Part shown: one piece after another, positions 1-6,642 of the stretch
Numbering within the stretch: the stretch's first letter is position 1
Layout of the letters: every line of letters starts with the position of its first letter
Source of the DNA: Clostridiales bacterium
GTDB taxonomy: Bacteria > Bacillota > Clostridia > Christensenellales > Aristaeellaceae
Direction of reading: 5' to 3'
Assembly (NCBI GenBank): GCA_004555535.1
Contig: SFHU01000107.1
Coordinates: 1-9,902 of the forward strand
DNA length: 9,902 bases
Position numbers and translations under genes: made by a program
The notes under the pieces: model-generated
Told to the model about the DNA's origin: nothing
The model's input: the letters and a program-made list of their open reading frames with translations, nothing else
Databases searched by the model: none

Positions 1-140
1 CCCGCTGCTCTGCGCCCGAGACCGGCGCAGAGCGGATGAATTCCCGTCGCAACCCGGCATGATGCCGGGCCCGCTTCCGACGCAAGGATGCAAATCCCGC
101 TGCTCCGTGCCTGAAACGAGGCAGGGCAGAGGAGATTTAC
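1..140 (+). repeat. Family B hairpin repeat, about 1.5 tandem units
   Basis: Intergenic DNA immediately upstream of the binding-protein gene, cut at its left side by the window edge. The 10-mer CCCGCTGCTC occurs at 1-10 and again at 96-105, a period of 95 nt. Visible stems are GCTCTGCGCC/GGCGCAGAGC (7-16 with 24-33), CCCGGCA-TGA-TGCCGGG (53-69), and a longer structure closed by AAATC/GATTT (92-96 with 134-138) enclosing TGCCT/AGGCA (108-112 with 119-123). A diverged copy with the same order of elements lies at 9805-9893, and its stems have different bases but still pair. It could be a REP-like dispersed element or a conserved 5' leader motif. The position against the ribosome binding site (151-158) suits a leader, but no clear promoter is visible. 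Confidence 0.7.
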
Positions 141-165
141 ATAAAGAAAAAAGGAGGGTTTGACT

Positions 166-1494
166 ATGAAACGCCTGATGTCCCTTGTTCTGGCTCTGGT
201 GATGGTGCTGGGCGTCGCCGCCCTGGCAAGCGCCGAAACCTATCCGGACGGCACCGTGTCCATCTACTGCACGGGCCAGCCCCAGTTCCTTCAGATGTAC
301 TTTGACGATTGGCTCGAGCGGAACCGCGACATCGCGCCCGGCGTGACCATCGAGCTCGTGCAGATCGAGACGCAGGCCGCAGGCCGCCAGAAGATCTCCA
401 TGGATTACCTCGCCGGCGCGTATGACGACATGCCCGACGCCATCTACTCCGACGCGGTCGGCATCGTCGACCTCGCCTCCTCCGGCCTGCTCGTCGACAT
501 GACCGACTTCTACACCGCCAACGCCGACCTCTTCGTCGACGGCGCGGCCAACGACGCGACCATCCAGGGCAAAATCTGGGGCCTGCCGGACAGCGTGCGC
601 CCGCAGCTGCTCTTCTACAACGCCGACCTCTTTGAGCAGTACGGCGTCGATCCCGCGCAAATGACCACGATGGAGGGCTACCTGGAGGCCGGCCGCCAGC
701 TCAAGGAGAAGTCCGGCGGCGAGGTCTACCTCTCCTACATCGACCCGACCACCTACACCTGGCGCTACTGGGGCCGCCGCGGCCTGATGCCGCAGGCGAA
801 CGCCCGCATCTGGGATGACGAGGGCAACGTCGTCATCGGCAGCGACGAGGGCGCCAAGCTGGCGCTGGGCTTCCTGGATACGCTCAACACCGAGGGCCTG
901 CTCTACAAGACGACCATGATGCAGCCGCCGCTCTACGAGGCGACCGACAACGGCCAGATCGCGACCTTCTACATCGGCGCGTTCTGGGATGAGTTCCTGC
1001 GCGCGAACCTGACCAAGACCGCCGGCGCGTGGCGCGCGATGAGCGCCCCCGTGTTCAGCGAGGTCGGCACCGCGGGCGCGCCCGTCTCGAACTTCCTGTG
1101 CGTGGTCAACAACGGCACCAACGAGTATGCCGGCCTGATCCAGAAGATGTGGTTTGACTTCCACACCGACAACGAGAACCGCAAGGCCTGGGTCAACGAG
1201 ATGGTCGAGATCGGCGGCGCGTATTCCAACCCGATCACCAAGGCGATGCTCGAGGATCCGTTCTGGCAGGAGACGGCCGCCTTCTACGGCGACACCTCCT
1301 TCCGCCAGGCCGAGGGCGAGGGCCTGAACAACCCGTCCAAGAACATGACCGTCACCATCAAGGATGCCGAGGCGGACACCATCATCAGCGCCGAGATCGA
1401 GAAGTACGTCGCCGGCGAGCAGACGATGGACGAGGCCATCGCCAACATGGACAAGGAGCTCAAGAGCCGCATCGGCCAGACCGAGATTCCGTAA
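166..1494 (+). CDS. ABC transporter extracellular solute-binding protein, family 1
   Basis: Predicted substrate receptor of a CUT1-type (carbohydrate uptake) ABC importer, 442 aa, the usual length for family 1 binding proteins. The ATG at 166 is chosen over an in-frame TTG at 160 because AAGGAGGG at 151-158 is spaced correctly for it and the signal peptide then starts MKRLMS. Residues 1 to about 25 form a Sec signal ending ALASA before ETY, an AXA-type signal peptidase I site. There is no lipobox cysteine, which is unusual for a monoderm Firmicute where such receptors are normally lipoproteins. The mature part has family-like features: a hinge-type stretch GKIWGLPDS, LLFYNADLFEQYGVDP, and a C-terminal helix with repeated acidic and basic residues. 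It is first in an operon with two permease genes. The substrate cannot be read from sequence; oligosaccharide is the family default. Confidence 0.9.
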   Translation: MKRLMSLVLALVMVLGVAALASAETYPDGTVSIYCTGQPQFLQMYFDDWLERNRDIAPGVTIELVQIETQAAGRQKISMDYLAGAYDDMPDAIYSDAVGIVDLASSGLLVDMTDFYTANADLFVDGAANDATIQGKIWGLPDSVRPQLLFYNADLFEQYGVDPAQMTTMEGYLEAGRQLKEKSGGEVYLSYIDPTTYTWRYWGRRGLMPQANARIWDDEGNVVIGSDEGAKLALGFLDTLNTEGLLYKTTMMQPPLYEATDNGQIATFYIGAFWDEFLRANLTKTAGAWRAMSAPVFSEVGTAGAPVSNFLCVVNNGTNEYAGLIQKMWFDFHTDNENRKAWVNEMVEIGGAYSNPITKAMLEDPFWQETAAFYGDTSFRQAEGEGLNNPSKNMTVTIKDAEADTIISAEIEKYVAGEQTMDEAIANMDKELKSRIGQTEIP

Positions 1495-1535
1495 GGAGCG
1501 GGCTGCTGCCCCAAAACCGTTTGAATGAACCCTTC

Positions 1536-1601
1536 GCCTCCAAGGGGAGGCTCCCGGAGGCGCCGGACGTCTGCATGGGCGCCGGCGCCTCCTCTTTGTT
1601 T
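1536..1601 (+). terminator. Intercistronic terminator-like hairpin between binding protein and permease genes
   Basis: An 11-bp stem, GGAGGCGCCGG at 1556-1566 with CCGGCGCCTCC at 1582-1592, has a 15-nt loop and is followed by TCTTTGTTT (1593-1601). A second hairpin, GCCTCC-AAGG-GGAGGC (1536-1551), lies just upstream; its GCCTCC could also pair with the GGAGGC that starts the main stem, giving a possible alternative fold. A partial terminator here would let the binding protein be made in excess over the permeases, a common arrangement in binding-protein ABC operons. Read-through efficiency cannot be judged from sequence. Confidence 0.55.
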
Positions 1602-1630
1602 CATTATCCCGCCAAAAGGAGGAACGGGCA

Positions 1631-2500
1631 ATGCTGAAAACCCTGCGCAAGCACAAATGGCCCTATCTCTTCATCTGCCCCTATTTCATTCTGTTCCTGG
1701 TCTTCCAGCTCGTTCCGACGCTCTGGACCGGCGCCATCAGCTTCTTTGAGTGGGACGGCCTGCGCGCGCCGAAGTGGATAGGGCTCAAAAACTACGCCAT
1801 GATGCTGAACGACTACATGTTCAAGGACGCGCTGCGCAATACCTTCATTTATTGGATTGCCACGGCCATCGGCGTGCTCTGCTGCGCGCTGCTGATCGCC
1901 TGCCTGCTCAAGTCGGGCGCGCTGCGCGGCAAGCGCTTCTTCAAGACCGTGACCTTCCTGCCCTATGTCTGCGCGTCCGTGGCCATGGGCCTGATCTTCA
2001 AGATGCTCTTTGAGGAAAACGCGGGCCTGATCAACGAGATCATCGTCTCCCTGGGCGGCCCGCGCGTGCCCTGGCTCACCAGCAGCAAGACGGCGCGCAT
2101 CCCCGTCATCGTGCTGCACGTCTGGCGGCTGACGCCCTGGTACACGCTCATTATCCTCTCCGGCCTGCTGAACATCTCGCCGGAATATTACGAGGCCGCG
2201 ACCGTCGACGGCGCGACCGGCGCGCAGCAGTTCTTCAAAATCACGCTGCCGCTGCTGGGCAACATCCTCTTCTTCTGCTTTGTCACCGTGACGGTGGACT
2301 CGTGGAAGCTCTTCAATGAGTCCTACGTGCTCGCCGGCCCCGGTTCCTCCAATATGTCGCTCTTCCAGCTGATGTACACCTCCGCGTTCACGACCTTCAA
2401 GATGGGCTACGCCAGCGCGCTGGGCGTCGTGCTCATCGCCATCCTGCTGACCATCTCCGTCATCCAGTTCATCGTGCGCCGCCGCCAGGGCGAGCTTTAA
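1631..2500 (+). CDS. ABC sugar transporter permease, MalF-type
   Basis: Inner-membrane permease subunit of the importer, 289 aa, typical for the UgpA/MalF-like branch. AGGAGG at 1617-1622 sits 8 nt before the ATG. Hydrophobic segments are visible at about residues 11-35, 72-94, 107-127, 157-181, 208-224 and 262-282, consistent with six transmembrane helices. The cytoplasmic EAA loop that docks on the ATPase is at residues 185-209 (EYYEAATVDGA, ending ITLPLL) within the binding-protein-dependent transport (BPD_transp_1) domain. The gene is 18 nt upstream of the second permease, so the two are surely cotranscribed. It is separated from the binding-protein gene by 136 nt containing a terminator-like hairpin. 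Confidence 0.92.
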   Translation: MLKTLRKHKWPYLFICPYFILFLVFQLVPTLWTGAISFFEWDGLRAPKWIGLKNYAMMLNDYMFKDALRNTFIYWIATAIGVLCCALLIACLLKSGALRGKRFFKTVTFLPYVCASVAMGLIFKMLFEENAGLINEIIVSLGGPRVPWLTSSKTARIPVIVLHVWRLTPWYTLIILSGLLNISPEYYEAATVDGATGAQQFFKITLPLLGNILFFCFVTVTVDSWKLFNESYVLAGPGSSNMSLFQLMYTSAFTTFKMGYASALGVVLIAILLTISVIQFIVRRRQGEL

Positions 2501-2518
2501 GGAAGGGAGAGGCAAGCC

Positions 2519-3358
2519 ATGAACATGAAAACCAAGAAGCGCCTGACCGGCATCGCCGTCCATCTCATCATGGCGGTCATCGTCGTCATCTGCCTGTTCC
2601 CCGTCCTGTGGATGTGCATCATCTCCGTCAAGACCGTCGGCGAGAGCATCACGGGCTTCAACGCCCTGCGCGTGGAGACGCCGACGCTGGCCAACTACAG
2701 GCGGCTCTTTGAGCTGATCCCGCTGGGGCAGAACCTCTACAACAGCCTCTTTACCACCATCCTGGGCACGGTGACGTCGCTGTTCTTCTGCGCGCTGGCG
2801 GGCTTCGCGTTCGCCAAATACCGCTTCCCCGGCCGCGAGGCGCTCTTCTACTTTGTCATCGCCACGATGATGATCACCCCGGAGGTCGGCTCCGTGCCGC
2901 TGTTCATCATCATGCGCAAAATCGGCATGATCAACTCCCTCTGGTCGCTGATCATCCCGCGCATCGCGACCGCCGTGGGCATCTTCTATATGCGCCAATA
3001 CATCATGGACGTGCCCGACGAGATCGTCGAGGCGGCGCGCATCGACGGCTGCAGCGAGTTCGGCATCTTCGCGCGCGTGGTCGTCCCGGTGATCAAGCCG
3101 GCGCTGGCCTCCTGGGCCAGCCTGACGGTCATCGCCCGCTGGAACGACTTCTTTTGGCCGCTGCTCTTCCTGCGCAAGACCAGCAAATACACGCTGATGG
3201 TCTCCGTCTCCATGCTGCCCACCAGCGACGGCCTCTCCACACCCTGGCAGGTCGTCCTCGCCGGCACGACGCTGGTCATCGTCCCCAGCATCCTGCTGTA
3301 CCTCGTCATGCAGATGTTCCAGAAGGAAGGCCTGACCGCCGGCGCGGTCAAGGGCTGA
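2519..3358 (+). CDS. ABC sugar transporter permease, MalG-type
   Basis: Second permease, 279 aa, the usual partner of the preceding MalF-type subunit. The start ATG follows a purine-rich GGAAGGGAGAGG at 2501-2512. Hydrophobic segments lie at about 13-36, 76-99, 109-131, 141-158, 189-206 and 245-266. The EAA motif is at residues 171-196 (EAARIDGCSEFGIF, then VVVPVIKPAL). The C-terminus GLTAGAVKG is the characteristic ending of MalG/LacG-type subunits. No ATP-binding subunit follows; the next gene is an enzyme. As in many Firmicute CUT1 systems the ATPase is therefore probably a shared MsmK/MsiK-type protein encoded elsewhere, which is an inference from family knowledge. Confidence 0.93.
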   Translation: MNMKTKKRLTGIAVHLIMAVIVVICLFPVLWMCIISVKTVGESITGFNALRVETPTLANYRRLFELIPLGQNLYNSLFTTILGTVTSLFFCALAGFAFAKYRFPGREALFYFVIATMMITPEVGSVPLFIIMRKIGMINSLWSLIIPRIATAVGIFYMRQYIMDVPDEIVEAARIDGCSEFGIFARVVVPVIKPALASWASLTVIARWNDFFWPLLFLRKTSKYTLMVSVSMLPTSDGLSTPWQVVLAGTTLVIVPSILLYLVMQMFQKEGLTAGAVKG

Positions 3359-3381
3359 TTCCCGAGAAAGGAAGGCTCGCC

Positions 3382-4659
3382 ATGGATCGCTCCGACCCCC
3401 GCTACGCGGCGTATGCCGCCGTGCTGCAAAACCACCTGAAGCCCGCGATGGGCTGCACGGAGCCCATCGCCATCGCCTATGCCAGCGCGATTGCGCGCCG
3501 GGCGCTGGGCGTGCTGCCCGAGCGCGTGTGCGTCCTGGTCAGCGGCAACATCATCAAGAACGCCAAGTCCGTGACCGTCCCCAACACAGGCGGGCGCAAG
3601 GGCATCGACGCCGCCTGCGCCGCCGGGCTGATCGCCGGGGACCCCGACCGGGAGCTGGAGGTCATCGCCCGCGTGGAGCAGGAGCAGCTTGCGGGAATCG
3701 ACGCCTATCTGGCCTCCGGCGCCATCGACGTGCAGCTCAAGCCGGACGCGCGGCTCTTTGACATCCTCGTGAGGGCCGAGGCCGGCGGGCACACCGCCTG
3801 CGCGCGCATCGCCGACCGGCACACCAACGTCGTGGACGTCGAGCTCGACGGGCAGGTCATCCTCCAAAATGACCTGTGCAGCGAGGAGGCCCCCGGCGAC
3901 AGCAACGAATCGCTGCTGACCATCGAGGGCATCTACGACTTTGCCACGACCTGCGATGTGCAGGACGTCGCGCCCGTGCTCGAGCGGCAGATCGCCTGCA
4001 ACACCGCCATCGCCGAGGAGGGCCTCAGCGGCAGCTGGGGCGCGGGCGTCGGCCGCGTCATCCTGGACAGCTGGGGCGACGGCGACGTGCGCACGCGCGC
4101 CAAGGCTTATGCCGCCGCCGGCTCGGACGCGCGCATGAGCGGCTGCGAGCTGCCGGTCATCATCAATTCCGGCAGCGGCAACCAGGGCATCACCGTCTCC
4201 CTCCCGGTGATCGTCTACGCCAAGGAGCTCGGCGCCTCGCACGAGCAGCTGCTGCGCGCGCTGACACTCTCCAACCTCGTCGCCATCCGCCAGAAGACGC
4301 TCATCGGCTGTCTCTCTGCCTATTGCGGGGCCATCAGCGCGGGCTGCGCGGCGGGCGCGGGCATCGCCTACCTCTGCGGCGGCGACCTGTACATCATCAA
4401 CCACACGATCGTCAACGCGCTCGCCATCCTCTCGGGCACCATCTGCGACGGCGCGAAGCCGTCCTGCGCCGCGAAGATCGCCGAGGCCGTCGACGCCGCG
4501 CTCATCGGCTATCAGATGGCGCTCTCGGGCAAGCAGTTCCGCGGCGGCGAGGGCATCGTCAAAAAGGGCGTGGAGAACACCATCCGCAGCGTCGGCCGTC
4601 TGGGCAAGGAGGGCATGAGGCAGACCGACGAGGAGATCCTGCGCATCATGCTCGGGTGA
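3382..4659 (+). CDS. UPF0597 family L-cysteine desulfidase / L-serine dehydratase-like enzyme (CyuA/YhaM-like)
   Basis: Predicted cytoplasmic [4Fe-4S] lyase of 425 aa, matching the length of E. coli CyuA (YhaM) and close to archaeal CdsB. Characterised relatives break L-cysteine down to pyruvate, ammonia and sulfide; the family is also annotated as serine dehydratase alpha-like. The start ATG follows AAAGGAAGG at 3367-3375. The family signature GCTEPIA is present with Cys25. Further conserved-looking cysteines are Cys310 (IGCLSAYCG), Cys315, Cys322 (SAGC), Cys332, Cys355 and Cys362 (ICDGAKPSC), several of which should bind the cluster. Glycine-rich stretches such as NSGSGNQG also fit the family. 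It starts 23 nt after the permease stop, so it is in the transporter operon, an unusual partner for a carbohydrate-type importer. Whether cysteine or serine is the substrate cannot be decided from sequence. Confidence 0.88.
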   Translation: MDRSDPRYAAYAAVLQNHLKPAMGCTEPIAIAYASAIARRALGVLPERVCVLVSGNIIKNAKSVTVPNTGGRKGIDAACAAGLIAGDPDRELEVIARVEQEQLAGIDAYLASGAIDVQLKPDARLFDILVRAEAGGHTACARIADRHTNVVDVELDGQVILQNDLCSEEAPGDSNESLLTIEGIYDFATTCDVQDVAPVLERQIACNTAIAEEGLSGSWGAGVGRVILDSWGDGDVRTRAKAYAAAGSDARMSGCELPVIINSGSGNQGITVSLPVIVYAKELGASHEQLLRALTLSNLVAIRQKTLIGCLSAYCGAISAGCAAGAGIAYLCGGDLYIINHTIVNALAILSGTICDGAKPSCAAKIAEAVDAALIGYQMALSGKQFRGGEGIVKKGVENTIRSVGRLGKEGMRQTDEEILRIMLG

Positions 4660-4668
4660 AACCCGGGC
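4650..4668 (+). other. Stem-loop spanning the stop codon of the UPF0597 gene
   Basis: GCTCGGGT (4650-4657) pairs with ACCCGGGC (4661-4668) around a GAA loop, giving 8 bp including one G-T pair. The TGA stop codon lies in the loop side of the stem. No T-run follows, so it is not a canonical intrinsic terminator. It ends exactly where the -35 box of the next promoter begins, and could mark the 3' end of the upstream transcript. Confidence 0.4.
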
Positions 4669-4697
4669 TTGACGAATCCGCCTGGGCGTGATAGGAT
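4669..4697 (+). promoter_or_regulatory. Sigma-A promoter for the ECF S component operon
   Basis: The -35 box TTGACG (4669-4674) and the -10 box TAGGAT (4692-4697) are separated by exactly 17 nt. Transcription should start near 4703-4706, leaving a 5' leader of about 185 nt. The promoter separates this operon from the upstream transporter operon. Confidence 0.65.
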
Positions 4698-4703
4698 GGA
4701 GCC

Positions 4704-4888
4704 CGGAGCCAATCAATCCGCCGGCCAAGCCGGCATGGCCCCCTGTGCCGGTCCGCAGCCCCCGCCTCAGGCGGAGGACGGGCCGGGAGCCGGGGCTTTT
4801 CTTCCCCCTGTTTCCGAAAACACGCATCACGAAGGTGCATTCTCCCGTTCAAGACGGTCTGTCCATACCAGAAGGGAGAACCATCCAA
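4704..4888 (+). promoter_or_regulatory. Structured 5' leader, candidate riboswitch or attenuator
   Basis: This non-coding leader carries, in order: GCCGGC-CAA-GCCGGC (4720-4734); a GC-rich region where AGCCCC (4757-4762) pairs with GGGGCT (4792-4797) around CGCC-TCA-GGCG (4763-4773), followed by TTTTCTT (4797-4803), terminator-like; GCATC-ACGAA-GGTGC (4824-4838); and TTCTCCC (4840-4846) pairing with GGGAGAA (4874-4880), the ribosome binding site of the next gene. CCGGTCC (4748-4754) can also pair with parts of 4776-4786, an alternative to the terminator fold. I looked for the TPP, FMN, cobalamin, THF, preQ1 and T-box core motifs and saw none. Regulated vitamin transporters commonly have such leaders, but the ligand here is unknown. 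Confidence 0.5.
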
Positions 4889-5437
4889 ATGACCCGAAAG
4901 ACCAACAGCCTCAACGTCACCCAGCTCGTCACCGCCGCGCTCTGCCTCGCGCTGTGCATGGTGCTGCCGTTTTTGACCGGGCAGATCCCGCAGATCGGCA
5001 GCGCGCTCTCGCCGATGCACATCCCTGTGCTGCTGTGCGGCTTCCTCTGCGCGCCGGCCTATGCCGCCGTCGTCGGCTTCATCGCGCCGCTGCTGCGCTT
5101 TATGCTCTTCGGCATGCCGCCGATCTTCCCGACCGGCGTCGCCATGTGCTTTGAGCTGGCGACCTACGGCCTCGTCGCGGGCGTGCTCTACCGCCGCCTG
5201 CCAAGGAAGAACGCCTCAATCTACGCCGCGCTGATCGCCGCGATGCTCGCGGGCCGCGTCGTCTGGGGCGTCGTGCGCGCGCTGCTCTCCGGCGTGAGCG
5301 GCTCGCCGTTCACCTTCGCCGCCTTCTGGGCCGGCGCGTTTGCCAATGCCGTCCCCGGCATCATCGTCCACATCGTCATCATCCCCGTGCTTGTCATGGC
5401 GCTTCGCCGGGCCGTGCCCGCGCTGCGAAAGGATTGA
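4889..5437 (+). CDS. ECF transporter S component (substrate unknown)
   Basis: Small integral membrane protein of 182 aa, the substrate-binding S component of an energy-coupling factor importer for a vitamin, cofactor or related micronutrient. The ATG at 4889 is preferred over longer in-frame starts because AAGGGAG at 4872-4878 precedes it and the upstream residues (from 4688) are Pro/Arg-rich leader sequence without membrane character. Hydrophobic segments are at about 13-30, 42-64, 81-101, 110-132 and 142-171, giving five to six helices. The first contains A17-LCL-A21, the AXXXA motif by which S components contact EcfT. The stretches MHIPVLLCGF (43-52), APLLRFMLFGMPP (66-78) and FELATYG (88-94) are typical of one ECF S subfamily. 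EcfA/EcfT are not in the window, so a shared (group II) module is likely. A pantothenate or other vitamin substrate is possible but unproven. Confidence 0.85.
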   Translation: MTRKTNSLNVTQLVTAALCLALCMVLPFLTGQIPQIGSALSPMHIPVLLCGFLCAPAYAAVVGFIAPLLRFMLFGMPPIFPTGVAMCFELATYGLVAGVLYRRLPRKNASIYAALIAAMLAGRVVWGVVRALLSGVSGSPFTFAAFWAGAFANAVPGIIVHIVIIPVLVMALRRAVPALRKD

Positions 5438-5463
5438 CAGAGTCAGAGAAAGAAGGCCTTCGC

Positions 5464-6537
5464 TTGAATCGTTCCGGTCTGATCGCCCTCGCGCGCGATC
5501 TCTCCAATGCCAACGGCGCCTCCGGCTTCGAGGACGAGGTTGTCTCCGTCCTGCGCCGCGCCGCCGCGCCCTTCGGCGTCCTCCAAGAGGACAAGATGCG
5601 CAACCTCTACTGCGACCGCCACGGCAACGAGGCGGGCCGCCCCGTCGTCCAGCTCGACGCGCACACGGACGAGGTCTCCTTCATCGTGCAGGCCATCCGG
5701 CCCGACGGCACGCTGCGCTTCCTGCCGCTGGGCGGCTGGGTCAAGGCCGGCGTCGCCGGGCATCGCGTGCGCGTGCGCAACGCGCTGGGCGAATACGTGC
5801 CCGGCATCGTCGCGACCACGCCGCCGCACTACATGCGCCCCGGGCAGCAGGATCAGCTCGACCTGAGCACCATGACCATCGACGTGGGCGCCTGCTCCCG
5901 TGAGGAGGCTGAGCGCGACTTCCATATCCGCATCGGCGAGCCCGTCGTTCCGGACGTGGACTTCCGCTACGACGAGGCGCATGACCTGATGAGCGGCAAG
6001 GCGTTTGACTGCCGCCTCGGCTGCGCCGCCATCGCAGGCACGCTCGCCGCGCTCGAGGGGAAGGCCCTTGCGGTCAACCCGGTCGCGGCCTGGGCCTGCC
6101 AGGAGGAGGTCGGCACGCGCGGCGCGGCCGTGACCGCCAACCACGTCAAACCGGATGTCGCGATCGTCTTTGAGGGCTGCCCGGCGGACGACACCTGCGC
6201 CGAGCCCTACATGGTGCAGACCGCGCTCAAAAAGGGGCCGATGCTCCGCTTCATCGATGCGCGGATGATCACGCATCCCCGTTTCCAGCGCTTTGCACTC
6301 GATCTGGGCGAGCGGCTCGGCATCCCTGTGCAGAGCGGCGTGCGCGCGGGCGGCTCGACCAACGGCGCGCCGATCCATCTCTCCGGCCTGGGCGTCCCCT
6401 GCATCGTCGTCGGCGTCCCCGTCCGCTATATCCACACGCAGGTCGGCCTCGCCAGCGCGGCGGATCTTGAAAACGCCGCCCGCCTCGCCGCCGCCGTCAT
6501 CGAGCACCTGAACGCCGACGTCATCGCGGGATTCTGA
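5464..6537 (+). CDS. M42 family metallopeptidase (glutamyl aminopeptidase / endoglucanase-like)
   Basis: Cytoplasmic dinuclear metal aminopeptidase, 357 aa, a normal length for M42. The TTG at 5464 is preferred because AGAAGG (5451-5456) is 7 nt before it and the protein then begins with the family-typical helix and NGASGFEDEV. An alternative TTG at 5434 overlaps the upstream stop but has its purine run directly abutting it. Metal and catalytic residues read in family order: His67 and Asp69 (DAHTDEV), bridging Asp182 (FDCRLG), catalytic Glu214 and ligand Glu215 (CQEEVGTRGA), Glu237 (VFEGC; many relatives have Asp here) and His324 (YIHTQVG). GGSTNGAPIHLSG at about 298-310 is the conserved substrate-pocket loop. 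M42 enzymes form large TET-like assemblies that trim peptides. It lies 26 nt after the ECF S gene, so it shares that gene's leader and promoter. It probably removes N-terminal residues from imported or turnover peptides. Confidence 0.92.
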   Translation: MNRSGLIALARDLSNANGASGFEDEVVSVLRRAAAPFGVLQEDKMRNLYCDRHGNEAGRPVVQLDAHTDEVSFIVQAIRPDGTLRFLPLGGWVKAGVAGHRVRVRNALGEYVPGIVATTPPHYMRPGQQDQLDLSTMTIDVGACSREEAERDFHIRIGEPVVPDVDFRYDEAHDLMSGKAFDCRLGCAAIAGTLAALEGKALAVNPVAAWACQEEVGTRGAAVTANHVKPDVAIVFEGCPADDTCAEPYMVQTALKKGPMLRFIDARMITHPRFQRFALDLGERLGIPVQSGVRAGGSTNGAPIHLSGLGVPCIVVGVPVRYIHTQVGLASAADLENAARLAAAVIEHLNADVIAGF

Positions 6538-6553
6538 TCAGCGGCTTTTCACC

Positions 6554-6642
6554 GCGCGAAGCGAAGAAGGGTCAAGGGGTTAAGCCCCTTGCGGGGTCTG
6601 GGGCAGCGCCCCAGGCAGGTTTGGGCGGCAGCCCAACGTTCC
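6554..6642 (+). repeat. Family A multi-hairpin intergenic repeat, copy 1
   Basis: The copy begins with GCGCGAAGCGAAGAAGGG and carries three compact hairpins: CAAGGGG/CCCCTTG (6573-6591), CTGGGGC-AGC-GCCCCAG (6598-6614) and TTGGGC-GGCA-GCCCAA (6621-6636), ending CGTTCC. The same left end (18 of 18 bases) and the same last hairpin, with changed but still pairing bases, recur at 9724-9798. It lies just 3' of the M42 gene. Such hairpin clusters look like the REP or MITE-type intergenic repeats of gut Clostridia. It may also stabilise or end transcripts. Confidence 0.75.

Noticed and set aside
1..159. Promoter for the transporter operon
   Set aside because: No -35/-10 pair with reasonable spacing was convincing; the promoter may be upstream of the window.
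3876..4691. Arg/His-rich plus-strand ORF inside the UPF0597 gene
   Set aside because: It is a shifted frame of a gene whose own frame carries the GCTEP and CDGAK motifs; composition is typical of an out-of-frame read in GC-rich DNA.
1604..4830. Long minus-strand ORFs opposite the permease and UPF0597 genes (464 and 614 codons)
   Set aside because: They are rich in Asp, His, Arg, Gly and Ala without any domain, have no ribosome binding sites, and mirror the third-position GC bias of the well-supported plus-strand genes.
4694..4886. GGATGG (4694-4699) perfectly complementary to CCATCC (4881-4886), suggesting a closing stem of the leader RNA
   Set aside because: GGATGG overlaps the -10 box, so it should not be transcribed from the predicted start; probably chance.
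4688..4888. N-terminal extension of the ECF S protein from an ATG at 4688
   Set aside because: That ATG lies between the -35 and -10 boxes of the predicted promoter, and the extension is Pro/Arg-rich with no membrane character. The ATG at 4889 has a proper ribosome binding site.
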